Assembly (NCBI GenBank): GCA_902812445.1
Contig: CADDZF010000015.1
Location: forward strand, 1 to 34,008
DNA: 34,008 bases
Direction of reading: 5' to 3'
From: Methylococcaceae bacterium
GTDB lineage: Bacteria; Pseudomonadota; Gammaproteobacteria; Methylococcales; Methylococcaceae
Shown here: positions 1 through 9,809 of the stretch, in pieces
Layout: each line of letters opens with the position of its first letter
Position numbering within the stretch: the stretch's first letter is position 1
Position numbers and translations under genes: made by a program
Notes under the pieces: model-generated
The model's input: the letters and a program-made list of their open reading frames with translations, nothing else
What the model was told of the DNA's origin: nothing
The model's database searches: none

Positions 1-863
1 TCGCCCAACTTTGCCCGATCGGGCGTCGCGACCATGCAGCAGGGCATCGCTTCGCCGCGGTAGCTGACGTACGCGCCGCGCCATGGCCAGTCGCAGCGCC
101 GCCCCGCCGTTTGCGCGCGCGGCTCGAGGCGCGGAAGGCGCAGCTCGATGCCGAGCCGGCTAGCGGTTTCGCGCGCCGCGCCGAAGTAATGTTCCATGGC
201 GTCCCGGTCGCTGGAGTCGAGCATCTCGCGGTCGATGAACTCGCGCATCGGCCGATACTGCGACGGCAGGCTGGCTTCGGCGAAGTCATGGCAAAGGTTT
301 TGTACTGAGACCGCGCCGATGCCGTAGCGGTGGGCGAACTCGACCAGGCGGGGCAGTTCTGCCAGGTTCTGCCGCATCGCCACGGCGACCAGATCAACCT
401 GGAACGCGTCCCGCCCCGCCTTGGCGCGCGCTGCCAACAGCCGCTCGAGATTACGCACGACACGGGCAAACCGGCCGTTGCGGCGGATGTGCTCGTAGGT
501 CGCCGCGGACGCGCCATCCAGTGAGACGTGGAGCTGACTCAGTCCGCTATCGATGCACTGACGGGCGCGCCGCTCCGACAGCAGGGTCAGGTTGGAGTTG
601 GCGTTGACCTCGATGCCGCGCCGCGCTGCATAGCTGACCATGTCGAAAAAACGCGGGTGCATCATTGGCTCGCCGAGGCCTTGTAAACGTAGCTCGCGCA
701 AATCCGGCAGTTCATCGATCAACCGCGTAAATAGCTCGAATGCCATGAAGGCGAGTGGACCGTGCGGGGGTCCATCCGGGCGGAACTGCACCGGACACAT
801 CTGGCAGCGCAGGTTGCACTGGCCCACCGGCTCGATCTGGATGAAATCGGGTAGTTCCATCAT
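1..863 (-). CDS. Radical SAM/SPASM domain protein, C-terminus cut by window edge
   Basis: The reading frame is open from an ATG at 863 (a second ATG lies at 860) to the window edge, giving about 287 residues. A CxxxCxxC cluster (C16, C20, C23) follows an IEPVGQCNLRC context, which is the SAM-binding [4Fe-4S] motif of radical SAM enzymes. Further on are LRLQGLGEPMMHP and HVSLDGASAATYEHIR, typical of the radical SAM barrel. Near the cut end, RCDWPW and EAMPCCMV look like the start of a SPASM auxiliary-cluster domain. It is the last visible gene of the minus-strand operon and starts 10 bases after the glycosyltransferase stop. Enzymes of this subtype modify peptides or sugars; the substrate cannot be read from the sequence. 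The family call is secure, the role is not. Confidence 0.88.
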   Translation of the reverse strand, partial: MMELPDFIQIEPVGQCNLRCQMCPVQFRPDGPPHGPLAFMAFELFTRLIDELPDLRELRLQGLGEPMMHPRFFDMVSYAARRGIEVNANSNLTLLSERRARQCIDSGLSQLHVSLDGASAATYEHIRRNGRFARVVRNLERLLAARAKAGRDAFQVDLVAVAMRQNLAELPRLVEFAHRYGIGAVSVQNLCHDFAEASLPSQYRPMREFIDREMLDSSDRDAMEHYFGAARETASRLGIELRLPRLEPRAQTAGRRCDWPWRGAYVSYRGEAMPCCMVATPDRAKLG

Positions 864-873
864 GGTGTCAGAT

Positions 874-1837
874 TCAGGCGAACGGCACGCGAAACAGGAG
901 GGCGCCGCGCAGGCGCCAGAACACGGCGAGCGGCGGGATCGCCGCGGAAGTTACGATCATCTCGGCGATGTGCGAGGGCGCGCGCGAAGTGCGGCGCAGA
1001 CGCTGCCAGCAAAATCGCCCGGTCAGCAGCAGCCACAGTGCACCGGCCGCAGCGGCCAGCCGGTCCGCGCCCGAAAGGGCAGCGGCGATGGCGATGGCCA
1101 GCGCGGCGACGATGGCGTAATAATGCAGCGGCGGTCGCGCGCGAATCTTCCTGCGGTAGAGCTCGGGATGCTTCTTGTAGAGCAGTGCATCGAAGAGGAT
1201 CTTCCGCTGCTGTTGCAGGCTGACGCCCCAGCGCGCGGGCCGCGGTGGATGGACGACGATCGCGTCGGCTGCGTGCACGATGCGGCCGTCCTGCTGCAAT
1301 AAACGGAAATAAAGGTCCGAATCTTCGCGCCAGGCGAGGCGGAAACGCTCATCGAAGCCGCCGGCGGCTATCAGCGCCATTCTGCGCACGAAGCAGTTCG
1401 CCGTCACGAATTCGCCGCTGGCCAGTTGCGCTGCATCGAGTTCGTAATCGGTGGGTCTCGCCGGTGTCGGCATCACCAGCTCGCCCGAGACCGCGATGAC
1501 GTCGTCCTTGAAGGCGGCGAGGCCGGCGCGCAGCCATTGGGGATCGGCGATGGTATCGTCGTCGGTGAAGGCGATGAGATCAGCCGACGCGCGCCACCAG
1601 CCGCAGTTGCGCGCCGCCGCCGGGCCGTGATTGGCCCTCACCGGGACGTAACGGATCAGGGGTGCGCCGTCGGTTCGGTCAGCCCAGCGCTCCACCAGCT
1701 TTCTGGTTTCCTCGCTCGGCGCATCGTCAGCGACGAGGATTTCGAACCGCTCATGGTCGAACGCCTGTGTGGTCAGCGCGGCCAGACAGCGGTCCAGCAT
1801 GTCCGGTCGCTGATACGTCGGCACCACGACCGAGACG

Positions 1838-1848
<11 letters not shown>
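874..1848 (-). CDS. Family 2 glycosyltransferase with C-terminal membrane helices
   Basis: The product is 324 residues. The N-terminus, MPADVSVVVPTYQRPDMLDRC, is the classic GT-A opening, and FTDDDTIADP carries the DxD-type metal/nucleotide-sugar site. EDSDLYFRL further on matches the acceptor-side ED motif of GT2 enzymes. The C-terminal third has two hydrophobic stretches (around YYAIVAALAIAIAAAL and AAAGALWLLLTG), so the enzyme is probably held at the inner membrane facing the cytoplasm. The ATG at 1848 overlaps the carbamoyltransferase stop (1838-1840) by 11 bases, which implies translational coupling. A longer in-frame opening exists upstream, but it would run inside the carbamoyltransferase gene and does not match the GT2 start. 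The sugar donor and acceptor are unknown. Confidence 0.9.
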
Positions 1849-3571
<1,723 letters not shown>

Positions 3572-3574
3572 GGT

Positions 3575-4807
3575 TCAGCCTGCCGTGCCCGGCGGTGCCG
3601 GCTGGGCCAGCGGCGATGCAGTCCTGTGCGCTGGCTGGCTGCGATCCACGGGCTCGTCGAGCAGTTCGCGGGCAGCTTGGCAGACCGCTTCCGGCGTGAC
3701 TCGCCGCAGACAATCATGGTGTCCCTGCGGACACACGCTCTGATAGCAAAACCCACACGCCACGTCGTGAAAAAGGATCCGATTGGGCACCTGCCACGGC
3801 GTGTGCTGAGGGTTGGTCAGGGCGTAGAGGTCCACCACCGGGGTGCCGACCGCGGCGGCGATGTGGGCGGGTCCGGTGTTGTTGACGATGAGAAGCTTGG
3901 CGAGGGCGATCAGTGCGCCCAGCTCGGCCACGTTCAGCTGTCCGGCTAGCGACACCGCGCCGCGCTGCACGTCGGAGCAAATGCCATCGGCCAGCGCCGC
4001 TTCTTCCGCCGATCCGGTCAGCACGATGCGGCAGGCCGTCTGTTCGGCGAGCAGACGCACAGCCTTGGCGAATTGCTCCGCGGGATAACGCCGCGAGGCC
4101 GTGCTGGCACCTGGATGTACGACCACCAGCGGCCCTTCGTGGCCGCCACCGGCTGCGTCCCCGATCAGCTCGAGGACCCGCCGCATCGCCCCTGGCAAGA
4201 CGCTGAAGCCCAGACGCTGGCTACCTGCCCGGCAGCCGATCGCGGCGACCAGTTCAAGCTGGCGGACGACTTCGTGGCGCACGCGCTGCTGCGGCTCCGG
4301 CTCCCTCACCCAATCTGTCAGCAGTTGGTAGGGATTTTCTCGGCAGTGCGCCAGCCGCAACGGGATATCCGCTAGATAGCAGAGCATGGCCGCCGGCAGT
4401 GGGTTCTGGCTGTACACGGTGAAGATCACGGCGCCCTCGAAGCGCAGGCGGCGCAGCGTACCGATCATCGCTTCATCAGGCGCGCTGGATCGGCTGGGCG
4501 GCGACGCTTTCATCCACGGCGCATCGTAAACGATGATGGCATCGATCTCGGGTACCAGCGTCGCCGCTGCGGCGCCGGCGCGCGATGTCAGCAGGGTGAT
4601 TTTGCGCTCCAGCTGCGCTTGCTTCAGTGCCCGCAGCGCCGGCGTCGTCATCAACACATCGCCCATGCCGTCGAGGCGGGCGCACAGGAGATTGTTCGCC
4701 GCGCCCCATCGCAGCGTGCGCTCGGCCGCCTGCTCGTCGGGGGTTGGCGCCGGCGGCTCGGCTCTTGTCGGTTCAGTAAGCCTTGTCGCCGCGAGCGGCT
4801 CAGCCAT
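3575..4807 (-). CDS. Family 9 glycosyltransferase (heptosyltransferase-like)
   Basis: From the ATG at 4807 the product is 410 residues. That start overlaps the upstream phosphatase stop by 8 bases (ATGGCTGA), which favours it over an ATG 27 bases further upstream. CARLDGMGDVLMTTPALRALK is the GT9 N-terminal signature, and VNNTGPAHIAAAVGTPVV is the donor-binding motif seen in the WaaC/WaaF heptosyltransferases. Near the C-terminus a Cys/His-rich segment (ACGFCYQSVCPQGHHDC) resembles that of WaaF-type enzymes. The first 35 or so residues are Pro/Ala/Glu-rich and probably disordered. The adjacent GmhB-like phosphatase supports a heptose donor, but not necessarily for LPS core, because the other genes here are not LPS-core genes. 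Confidence 0.9.
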   Translation of the reverse strand: MAEPLAATRLTEPTRAEPPAPTPDEQAAERTLRWGAANNLLCARLDGMGDVLMTTPALRALKQAQLERKITLLTSRAGAAAATLVPEIDAIIVYDAPWMKASPPSRSSAPDEAMIGTLRRLRFEGAVIFTVYSQNPLPAAMLCYLADIPLRLAHCRENPYQLLTDWVREPEPQQRVRHEVVRQLELVAAIGCRAGSQRLGFSVLPGAMRRVLELIGDAAGGGHEGPLVVVHPGASTASRRYPAEQFAKAVRLLAEQTACRIVLTGSAEEAALADGICSDVQRGAVSLAGQLNVAELGALIALAKLLIVNNTGPAHIAAAVGTPVVDLYALTNPQHTPWQVPNRILFHDVACGFCYQSVCPQGHHDCLRRVTPEAVCQAARELLDEPVDRSQPAHRTASPLAQPAPPGTAG

Positions 4808-5447
4808 CGCTACACTCCGCGCACGGCCGTTCAAATTGCCGCGGCGCGGCGGCGCGGCGGGCGAGGCGGTAGAACGGATCGGCTGCGGTAATAACGTTGA
4901 CGGCTTCGCGCATGCCGGCGACCACCCAGTGGGGATGGCGTTCGGCAGAGGTCAGCCATTCGGTTTCATTGCCGTTGTCGATCAGTATGGTGCGGCAGCC
5001 CGCACGGCGACCGGCCTCGACGTCGTGCAGGATATCGCCGATGAACCACGAGCGGCTGAGATCGATGGCGTGTTCCTGAGCGGCACGCAGGATCAATCCC
5101 GGCATCGGCTTGCGACAGCTACAAACGGCGGTGTGAGCCGGAATCGTACCGCGCGGGTGGTGCGGGCACCAGTAATAATCATCGATGCGCACGCCGTGCC
5201 CGGCCAGCAGTGTACTGATGCGCTGCTCGACCTGCGATAAGGCCGCCTGATCGAAATAGCCGAGGGCGACGCCGGGCTGATTGGAAATGACGATCAGGCG
5301 GTAGCCGGCTTTGGTCAGCAACGGCAACGCTTCCGCGACGCCGGGCGTCAGCCGGATCTTGTCCGGATCGACGTTGTACGGCAGGTCATCGATCAGCGTG
5401 CCATCCTTGTCGAGAAATACCGCGGGAGTCGGACAGATCAGGGCCAT
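4800..5447 (-). CDS. GmhB-like D-glycero-heptose-1,7-bisphosphate phosphatase (HAD-IIIA)
   Basis: The product is 215 residues. FLDKDGTLIDD carries the nucleophile and acid/base aspartates of the HAD family, VISNQPGVALG is motif II, and WFIGDILHDVEAGRRAG is the C-terminal metal-binding motif. A zinc-binding loop is visible as CPHHP followed by CSCRKPMPG, which is characteristic of GmhB. GmhB removes a phosphate from D-glycero-D-manno-heptose 1,7-bisphosphate in the ADP-heptose or GDP-heptose route. A histidinol-phosphatase-like activity is the main alternative for this HAD subclass, but no his genes are nearby. The start overlaps the SDR stop by 10 bases and the stop overlaps the family 9 glycosyltransferase start by 8, so all three are coupled. 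Confidence 0.88.
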   Translation of the reverse strand: MALICPTPAVFLDKDGTLIDDLPYNVDPDKIRLTPGVAEALPLLTKAGYRLIVISNQPGVALGYFDQAALSQVEQRISTLLAGHGVRIDDYYWCPHHPRGTIPAHTAVCSCRKPMPGLILRAAQEHAIDLSRSWFIGDILHDVEAGRRAGCRTILIDNGNETEWLTSAERHPHWVVAGMREAVNVITAADPFYRLARRAAAPRQFERPCAECSDG

Positions 5448-6172
5448 GACGTTTCCCTCATGGGTAGCACCATGACCTCCGGAATCACCGTCTCGTCCGG
5501 CAGACGGAGTACGAATTCGACCGTCGCCGCCACGTTGGCCGGGTCTTGCAACGTGGTCTCGTCAATGTCGGGAAAGCGGTCCAGCAGAAACGGCGTGCGC
5601 ATGCCGCCGGCGATGATCGCGGTAACCTTGATATGGTATGGCCTCAGCTCGGCGTGCAGGGCGTGGCTCAAACCCAGCAGTCCCCATTTGCTGGAATGGT
5701 AGGCGCAGGCATTGGGCCAAGCGCGTTTAGCCGCTGTTGAGACGATGTTGACGATCTGGCCGTAACCCTGCCGGCGCATCACGGGGGTGGCGTATTTGGA
5801 CATCAGGAAAGGCCCGCGCAGATTGGTTCGCACCACGCGGTCCCAATCGGCCACCGCGAGTTCATCGATCGGCAGGGTTACGTCCTTGCCGGCATTGTTG
5901 ATCAAGCCGTCCAGCTTGTCGAAACGGTTGATGACATACTCAATGGTGCCTTGGGCGGCGTGCTCGTCACCGACGTCGAGCCGGGTCGCGTACGCATCTC
6001 CGCCGGCGGAAGTCAGCCGCTGCACGAGGGCTTCGGTCTTTTCGATATTCAGGTCGCCGGCGATGACGGTTACGCCCGCACCGGCCAAGACTTCGCAGAT
6101 GGCCGCGCCCAGCCCTTGGCCGGCACCGGTGACAATCATCACTTTACCGCTGAGATCCTGCATTTCCTTCAT
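5438..6172 (-). CDS. Short-chain dehydrogenase/reductase (SDR)
   Basis: The product is 244 residues, classical SDR length. VTGAGQGLGAAICE is the TGxxxGxG NAD(P)-binding loop, INNAGKD is the NNAG motif, NIVSTAAKRA provides the catalytic serine, and AYHSSKWGLLG provides the YxxxK catalytic pair. The reaction is a reversible NAD(P)-dependent alcohol/carbonyl oxidoreduction. In this operon a sugar or sugar-nucleotide intermediate is the likely substrate, but the sequence does not identify it. A second in-frame ATG lies 9 bases downstream of the first; both have purine-rich AAGGA just ahead at short spacing. The gene begins 4 bases after the upstream glycosyltransferase stop. Confidence 0.92.
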   Translation of the reverse strand: MKEMQDLSGKVMIVTGAGQGLGAAICEVLAGAGVTVIAGDLNIEKTEALVQRLTSAGGDAYATRLDVGDEHAAQGTIEYVINRFDKLDGLINNAGKDVTLPIDELAVADWDRVVRTNLRGPFLMSKYATPVMRRQGYGQIVNIVSTAAKRAWPNACAYHSSKWGLLGLSHALHAELRPYHIKVTAIIAGGMRTPFLLDRFPDIDETTLQDPANVAATVEFVLRLPDETVIPEVMVLPMRETSWP

Positions 6173-6176
6173 TCCT

Positions 6177-7514
6177 TCATGCGTTTAAAAGACGTGCCGG
6201 GCGGGTGCCGGCAGACTGGGGGGTTCCATCGCCGGCCTGAGGCAGACCGCGGAGAAATCGGGCGTGATGGCTAATGGATGAGACCGCCATCGTTTCTTCA
6301 TACACCTGATTGAGTAGGTCCGCCACGCGGCTCCAGGTAAACAGCCGGTTGACGCGCTGTTTACCCGCCCGGCCGAGCGCCGCGCGTTCGGCCGGATGCT
6401 GGCACAGATAGGCGAGACGGTCTGACAGTTCCGCAGGATCGTGCGGCGGCACCAGGTAACCGGTTTTGCGATCGCGCACCGAATGGCGGATGCCGCCGAC
6501 TGCCGAGCCCACGACGGGGATGCCGCAGGCCATCGCTTCCAGCGGCGTGATGCCGAACGGTTCGTACCAAGGGGTGGTGACGAACACATCGGCGGCATTG
6601 TAATAATATTTCAGCGCTTCGCGGCCGCGCCGCCCGGTGAAATGCACCCAATCGGCCACACCCAGCTCCGCCGCGATGGCCTGGAGTCGCCCGATTTCTG
6701 GCGTCGCCGCCGGGTCAGGCCGTTCATGATCGCCGCCCACGATCACCAAGTGCGCGGCCACGGCGTGATTCCAGCGCAGCAGGGCGAGCGCCCGGATGAC
6801 ATCCTCGATGCCTTTGCGCGGCACCAGGCGCCCGAGCTGCAGCATCAGAAACACGCCGTCGGCGAAGCCGATCCTTTCTCGCGCCAGTTTGCGCTCGAGG
6901 GGTCGGAATTCCTCGGGATCGAAGCCGCAAGGAACGATCTTGACCTTATCGCTATCGGCGGCATAGAGATGGATCAGGTCGCTTAGGTCTTGCGGACACT
7001 CGGCGATGATGCAATCGCTCTCGCGGATGATCGCCTCCTCGATGGCGAAGCGCTCGTCCGGAAACTGATCGGCCTCGCCCTGATGGTATCTGCGCACTTT
7101 GCCGAGGGCGTGAAACGTCATGACGAAAGGTGTGCCGAACACTTGCTTGAGGCGTAAGGCGGTCAGGCCCGACATGAAGAAATTGGCGTGCACCAAGTGA
7201 TACGGCGGAGTCCGCGCGGCGAAGAAATCGACGACGTAATCGCTGAACTCGGCCATGAACGGCAGCATGTCTTCTTTGCGCACGAAACGCGCGGGCCCCG
7301 CCGGCACGTGAATCACCCGGATGCCGTGTATCCAGTGCAGAATTTCAGGCAGCCGAGCGTCATCACGTCGGGTGAAAATATCCACCGCGTGCCCCTGCTG
7401 CGCGAGCCGTTTGGCAATTTGCGCCACGTAGACGTTCTGTCCGCCGCTGTCCACATTGCCGATCGCAGTCAAGGGCGATGCGTGCTCACTGATCAAGGCT
7501 AGGCGCTTCGACAT
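6177..7514 (-). CDS. Family 4 glycosyltransferase (GT-B), first gene of the operon
   Basis: The product is 445 residues. The N-terminal domain has NVDSGGQNVYVAQIAKRLAQ, the glycine-rich acceptor-side motif shared with MshA and sucrose-phosphate-synthase-like enzymes. The C-terminal donor domain has WYEPFGITPLEAMACGIPVV, with the EX7E pair of retaining GT4 enzymes. No signal peptide or membrane helix is visible, so it should act in the cytoplasm. It is the promoter-proximal gene of the minus-strand operon that continues to the window start. A GGAG ribosome-binding site lies about 10 bases before the ATG, and the short upstream DNA (7520-7560) is AT-rich, which suits a promoter. Donor and acceptor are unknown. 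Confidence 0.92.
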   Translation of the reverse strand: MSKRLALISEHASPLTAIGNVDSGGQNVYVAQIAKRLAQQGHAVDIFTRRDDARLPEILHWIHGIRVIHVPAGPARFVRKEDMLPFMAEFSDYVVDFFAARTPPYHLVHANFFMSGLTALRLKQVFGTPFVMTFHALGKVRRYHQGEADQFPDERFAIEEAIIRESDCIIAECPQDLSDLIHLYAADSDKVKIVPCGFDPEEFRPLERKLARERIGFADGVFLMLQLGRLVPRKGIEDVIRALALLRWNHAVAAHLVIVGGDHERPDPAATPEIGRLQAIAAELGVADWVHFTGRRGREALKYYYNAADVFVTTPWYEPFGITPLEAMACGIPVVGSAVGGIRHSVRDRKTGYLVPPHDPAELSDRLAYLCQHPAERAALGRAGKQRVNRLFTWSRVADLLNQVYEETMAVSSISHHARFLRGLPQAGDGTPQSAGTRPARLLNA

Positions 7515-7577
7515 AAAAGGTACGCTCCGTCCGTTAAGTTATTTTTTATCCAGAATTGCCGTACAGGGGACCAAATA

Positions 7578-7862
7578 GTGAAGGCAAACCGCATGCCAAA
7601 GCGTTTGAATACACGCCTGGGAAGTGCTGAGTTAGCGATCAGCAAGATTTTATGCGAGGCGGGGCGCCACGGGCAGCGTAAAAATTACCGAAGGCGTGTA
7701 ACTTTTACCGTTCATGACAAACGTCTGGCAAGGTCGATCGAGTCCTCGCTGCCGGGATGGCGAGTGAGCGCAGCGAAATCGCTGATTCCAAATCGCCTTC
7801 TTGTTTTACGATCAGGCAAACCCAGTGCACCGCCGAGGATAACGCTCGCATTTCGACCTTGA
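7578..7862 (+). CDS. Doubtful small basic protein, 94 residues
   Basis: A GTG start at 7578 is preceded by AGGGGA at about 7 bases, an acceptable ribosome-binding site. The product is rich in Arg and Lys (about one residue in five), with no cysteine pairs, membrane helix or motif I recognise. Codon third positions are visibly less GC-biased than in the neighbours. It sits alone in the roughly 480-base gap between the divergent glycosyltransferase and the topoisomerase, and a strong hairpin starts 42 bases after its stop. It may be a short basic nucleic-acid-binding protein, or just an open frame by chance. No function is proposed. Confidence 0.3.
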   Translation: MKANRMPKRLNTRLGSAELAISKILCEAGRHGQRKNYRRRVTFTVHDKRLARSIESSLPGWRVSAAKSLIPNRLLVLRSGKPSAPPRITLAFRP

Positions 7863-7903
7863 TGGAAACTAACGGGGCGCCGCGCTGTAGGCTCCCTGTC
7901 CCT

Positions 7904-7939
7904 TTATTAACCCGGCCTGTTCAAGGGCCGGGTTAATAA
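7904..7939. repeat. Perfect 14-bp inverted repeat (hairpin)
   Basis: TTATTAACCCGGCC at 7904-7917 is the exact reverse complement of 7926-7939, separated by an 8-base loop (TGTTCAAG). It has no run of T on either side, so it is not a standard intrinsic terminator. It may end transcription of the small ORF before it, act in the leader of the topoisomerase gene (start 59 bases downstream), or be a protein-binding site. Confidence 0.75.
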
Positions 7940-7997
7940 CCTCGGGCACAAAACCTGCTCTAGAAAGCAGCAGAAAAAAGTCATCCACGAGGCAAGC

Positions 7998-9113
7998 GTG
8001 TCAGACAGTACGATGATGCCAGCCGTTTCGCCGTCTTCGTCAACCGTCCAGCCGGTACCCGTCGCCGCGGTAGAGGCTGCCAGGGAAGCGGGGCTTTGCT
8101 ACGTCAGCGATCGCCTGCCGGGGATCCGTCGCAAGAAGCGGGGAAAGGGTTTCAGCTATCTCGATCAAACCGGCGCACCGATTCGCGATGCAGCGGAGCT
8201 TTCGCGCATCGCTGCACTGGCGATTCCGCCGGCCTATACCGACGTCTGGATCTCGCCTTGGGCCAATGGGCATATCCAGGCCACCGGGCGAGATGCCCGG
8301 GGTCGCAAGCAATACCGCTATCACGCTCGCTGGCGAGAGGTTCGCGATGCGGGTAAGTTCGGCCGCATGACGGCCTTCGGTCTCGCCCTGCCGCGCCTTC
8401 GCGCCCGCATCCAGCGCGACCTCGGGCGTTCCGGCCTGCCACGGGAAAAGGTGCTGGCGACGGTGGTCCGCCTACTCGAGACGACGCTCATTCGCGTCGG
8501 CAACGTGGAATACGCGCGAGCCAACCGGTCCTTCGGCCTGACGACCTTGCGTAGCCGTCATGTCGCCGTATTGGGAACGGCGCTGCGCTTTGAGTTCAAG
8601 GGCAAGAGCGGAATCCGGCACGCGATTGCCCTGCACGATCGTCGACTGGCGCGCATCGTCAAGCGCTGCCAGGAACTTCCCGGTCAGGAATTATTCCAGT
8701 ATATCGATGAGGATAATCAGCGGCACGCCATCGGTTCAGGCGACGTCAACGGCTATCTCCGCGAGATTGCGGGTGAAGATTTCTCCGCCAAGGACTATCG
8801 CACCTGGGCGGCTTCGGCGCTCGCCATTGCCGAATTCGAGAAGCGGCCCGTGTGTGGATCGGCGACCGCGGCGAAAAAGAACGCCGCCGACGTGCTCAGC
8901 ACGGTCGCCGGGCAGCTCGGCAATACCGTGGCCATATGCCGGAAATGCTATGTCCATCCGGAAATTTTAGCGCGCTATTTCACCGCATACCGTTTCGCTG
9001 ATCTGGCAGCGGAGGCCGATGCCCTGCTGCCGGATTTCGCTGCACTGAACCGCGACGAGCGCTTGCTATTGGCCTTTTTGCGGCGCGTAGGCGGGCAACA
9101 TGATGGTGACTGA
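7998..9113 (+). CDS. DNA topoisomerase IB, poxvirus type
   Basis: The product is 371 residues from a GTG start at 7998, with GAGG 5 bases ahead. The first 25 or so residues are Ser/Pro/Val-rich. The following GLCYVSDRLPGIRRKKRGKGFSYLD and IPPAYTDVWI are the N-terminal domain signatures of bacterial TopoIB. GRDARGRKQYRYHARWREVRD and LIRVGNVEYARANRSFGLTTL begin the catalytic domain, and the nucleophile lies in ICRKCYVHPEI (Y318). The enzyme nicks one DNA strand through a 3'-phosphotyrosine bond and relaxes supercoils of either sign without ATP. The next gene, a DNA repair glycosylase, starts 3 bases after the stop, so the two should be co-transcribed as a DNA-maintenance pair. Confidence 0.95.
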   Translation: MSDSTMMPAVSPSSSTVQPVPVAAVEAAREAGLCYVSDRLPGIRRKKRGKGFSYLDQTGAPIRDAAELSRIAALAIPPAYTDVWISPWANGHIQATGRDARGRKQYRYHARWREVRDAGKFGRMTAFGLALPRLRARIQRDLGRSGLPREKVLATVVRLLETTLIRVGNVEYARANRSFGLTTLRSRHVAVLGTALRFEFKGKSGIRHAIALHDRRLARIVKRCQELPGQELFQYIDEDNQRHAIGSGDVNGYLREIAGEDFSAKDYRTWAASALAIAEFEKRPVCGSATAAKKNAADVLSTVAGQLGNTVAICRKCYVHPEILARYFTAYRFADLAAEADALLPDFAALNRDERLLLAFLRRVGGQHDGD

Positions 9114-9116
9114 TAC

Positions 9117-9743
9117 GTGAACGATCGTTCCGCCAATACCGCCCTCGCGCAACTGCGCAAGGCCGCGCTTTCGTGCACCGCTTGTCCCTTGTGGGAAAAC
9201 GCCACGCAGACGGTTTTCGGCGAGGGCGATGCGGACGCCAAAGCCATGCTGGTCGGCGAACAGCCGGGCGATCAGGAGGATGTCTCAGGCCGGCCGTTCG
9301 TCGGACCGGCGGGCAGGCTGCTCGACCGCGCGCTCGTGGCAGCGGGCGTGGAGCGCAGCGAGGTCTATGTCACCAATGCTGTCAAGCACTTCAAGTGGGA
9401 ATGGCAGGGCAAGCGGCGATTGCACAAGAAACCGACTCAGCGCGAAGTATCCATCTGCTGCCAGCAGTGGCTTGAGCGAGAGATTCACTTGATTCAGCCC
9501 CGCGTGATTGTCTGTCTCGGCGCCACCGCGGCCGGTGCATTGCTGGGACGTGGCTTCAGGATCACCACCCAGCGCGGCCGCCTGCTGGAAAGCACGCTGG
9601 CGAAGTACGTGTTCGCCACGGTGCATCCTTCCTATCTGTTGCGCCTGCCCGATGAAACGCAGCGGGCCGCGGCGTTTGCCAGCTTCGTCGAAGACCTCCG
9701 GCTGATCAGGCGGGGGATCGCGGACGAAGCGGCTCCGGTTTGA
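9117..9743 (+). CDS. udgX: Uracil-DNA glycosylase, UdgX type
   Basis: The product is 208 residues, starting with GTG 3 bases after the topoisomerase stop. VGEQPGDQEDVSGRPFVGPAGRLLDRA contains the UdgX form of motif A (GEQPGDxED). HKKP is preceded by GKRRL, giving the UdgX-specific R-loop, in which a histidine (here H103) becomes covalently bound to the abasic site. This loop is KRRLH where the best-studied enzyme has KRRIH. TVHPSYLLRLP is motif B. Cys20 and Cys23 (SCTACPLW) and the ICCQQW cysteines fit the [4Fe-4S] cluster of family 4-like glycosylases. UdgX excises uracil and remains cross-linked to the DNA. The alternative is a plain family 4 UDG, but the R-loop argues against it. Confidence 0.88.
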   Translation: MNDRSANTALAQLRKAALSCTACPLWENATQTVFGEGDADAKAMLVGEQPGDQEDVSGRPFVGPAGRLLDRALVAAGVERSEVYVTNAVKHFKWEWQGKRRLHKKPTQREVSICCQQWLEREIHLIQPRVIVCLGATAAGALLGRGFRITTQRGRLLESTLAKYVFATVHPSYLLRLPDETQRAAAFASFVEDLRLIRRGIADEAAPV

Positions 9744-9809
9744 GCGCGCCGGCACCGCGCCGGCTCGAGCGCGTGCGGATGACCCGCGCCTTCGGGGTAA
9801 CGGTCGTGA

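Noticed and set aside
9744-9809. GC-rich GCCGGC repeats between udgX and the c-di-GMP regulator gene
   Set aside because: GCCGGC is self-complementary and short, and the two copies are common by chance in this DNA. Only a weak convergent terminator could be argued.
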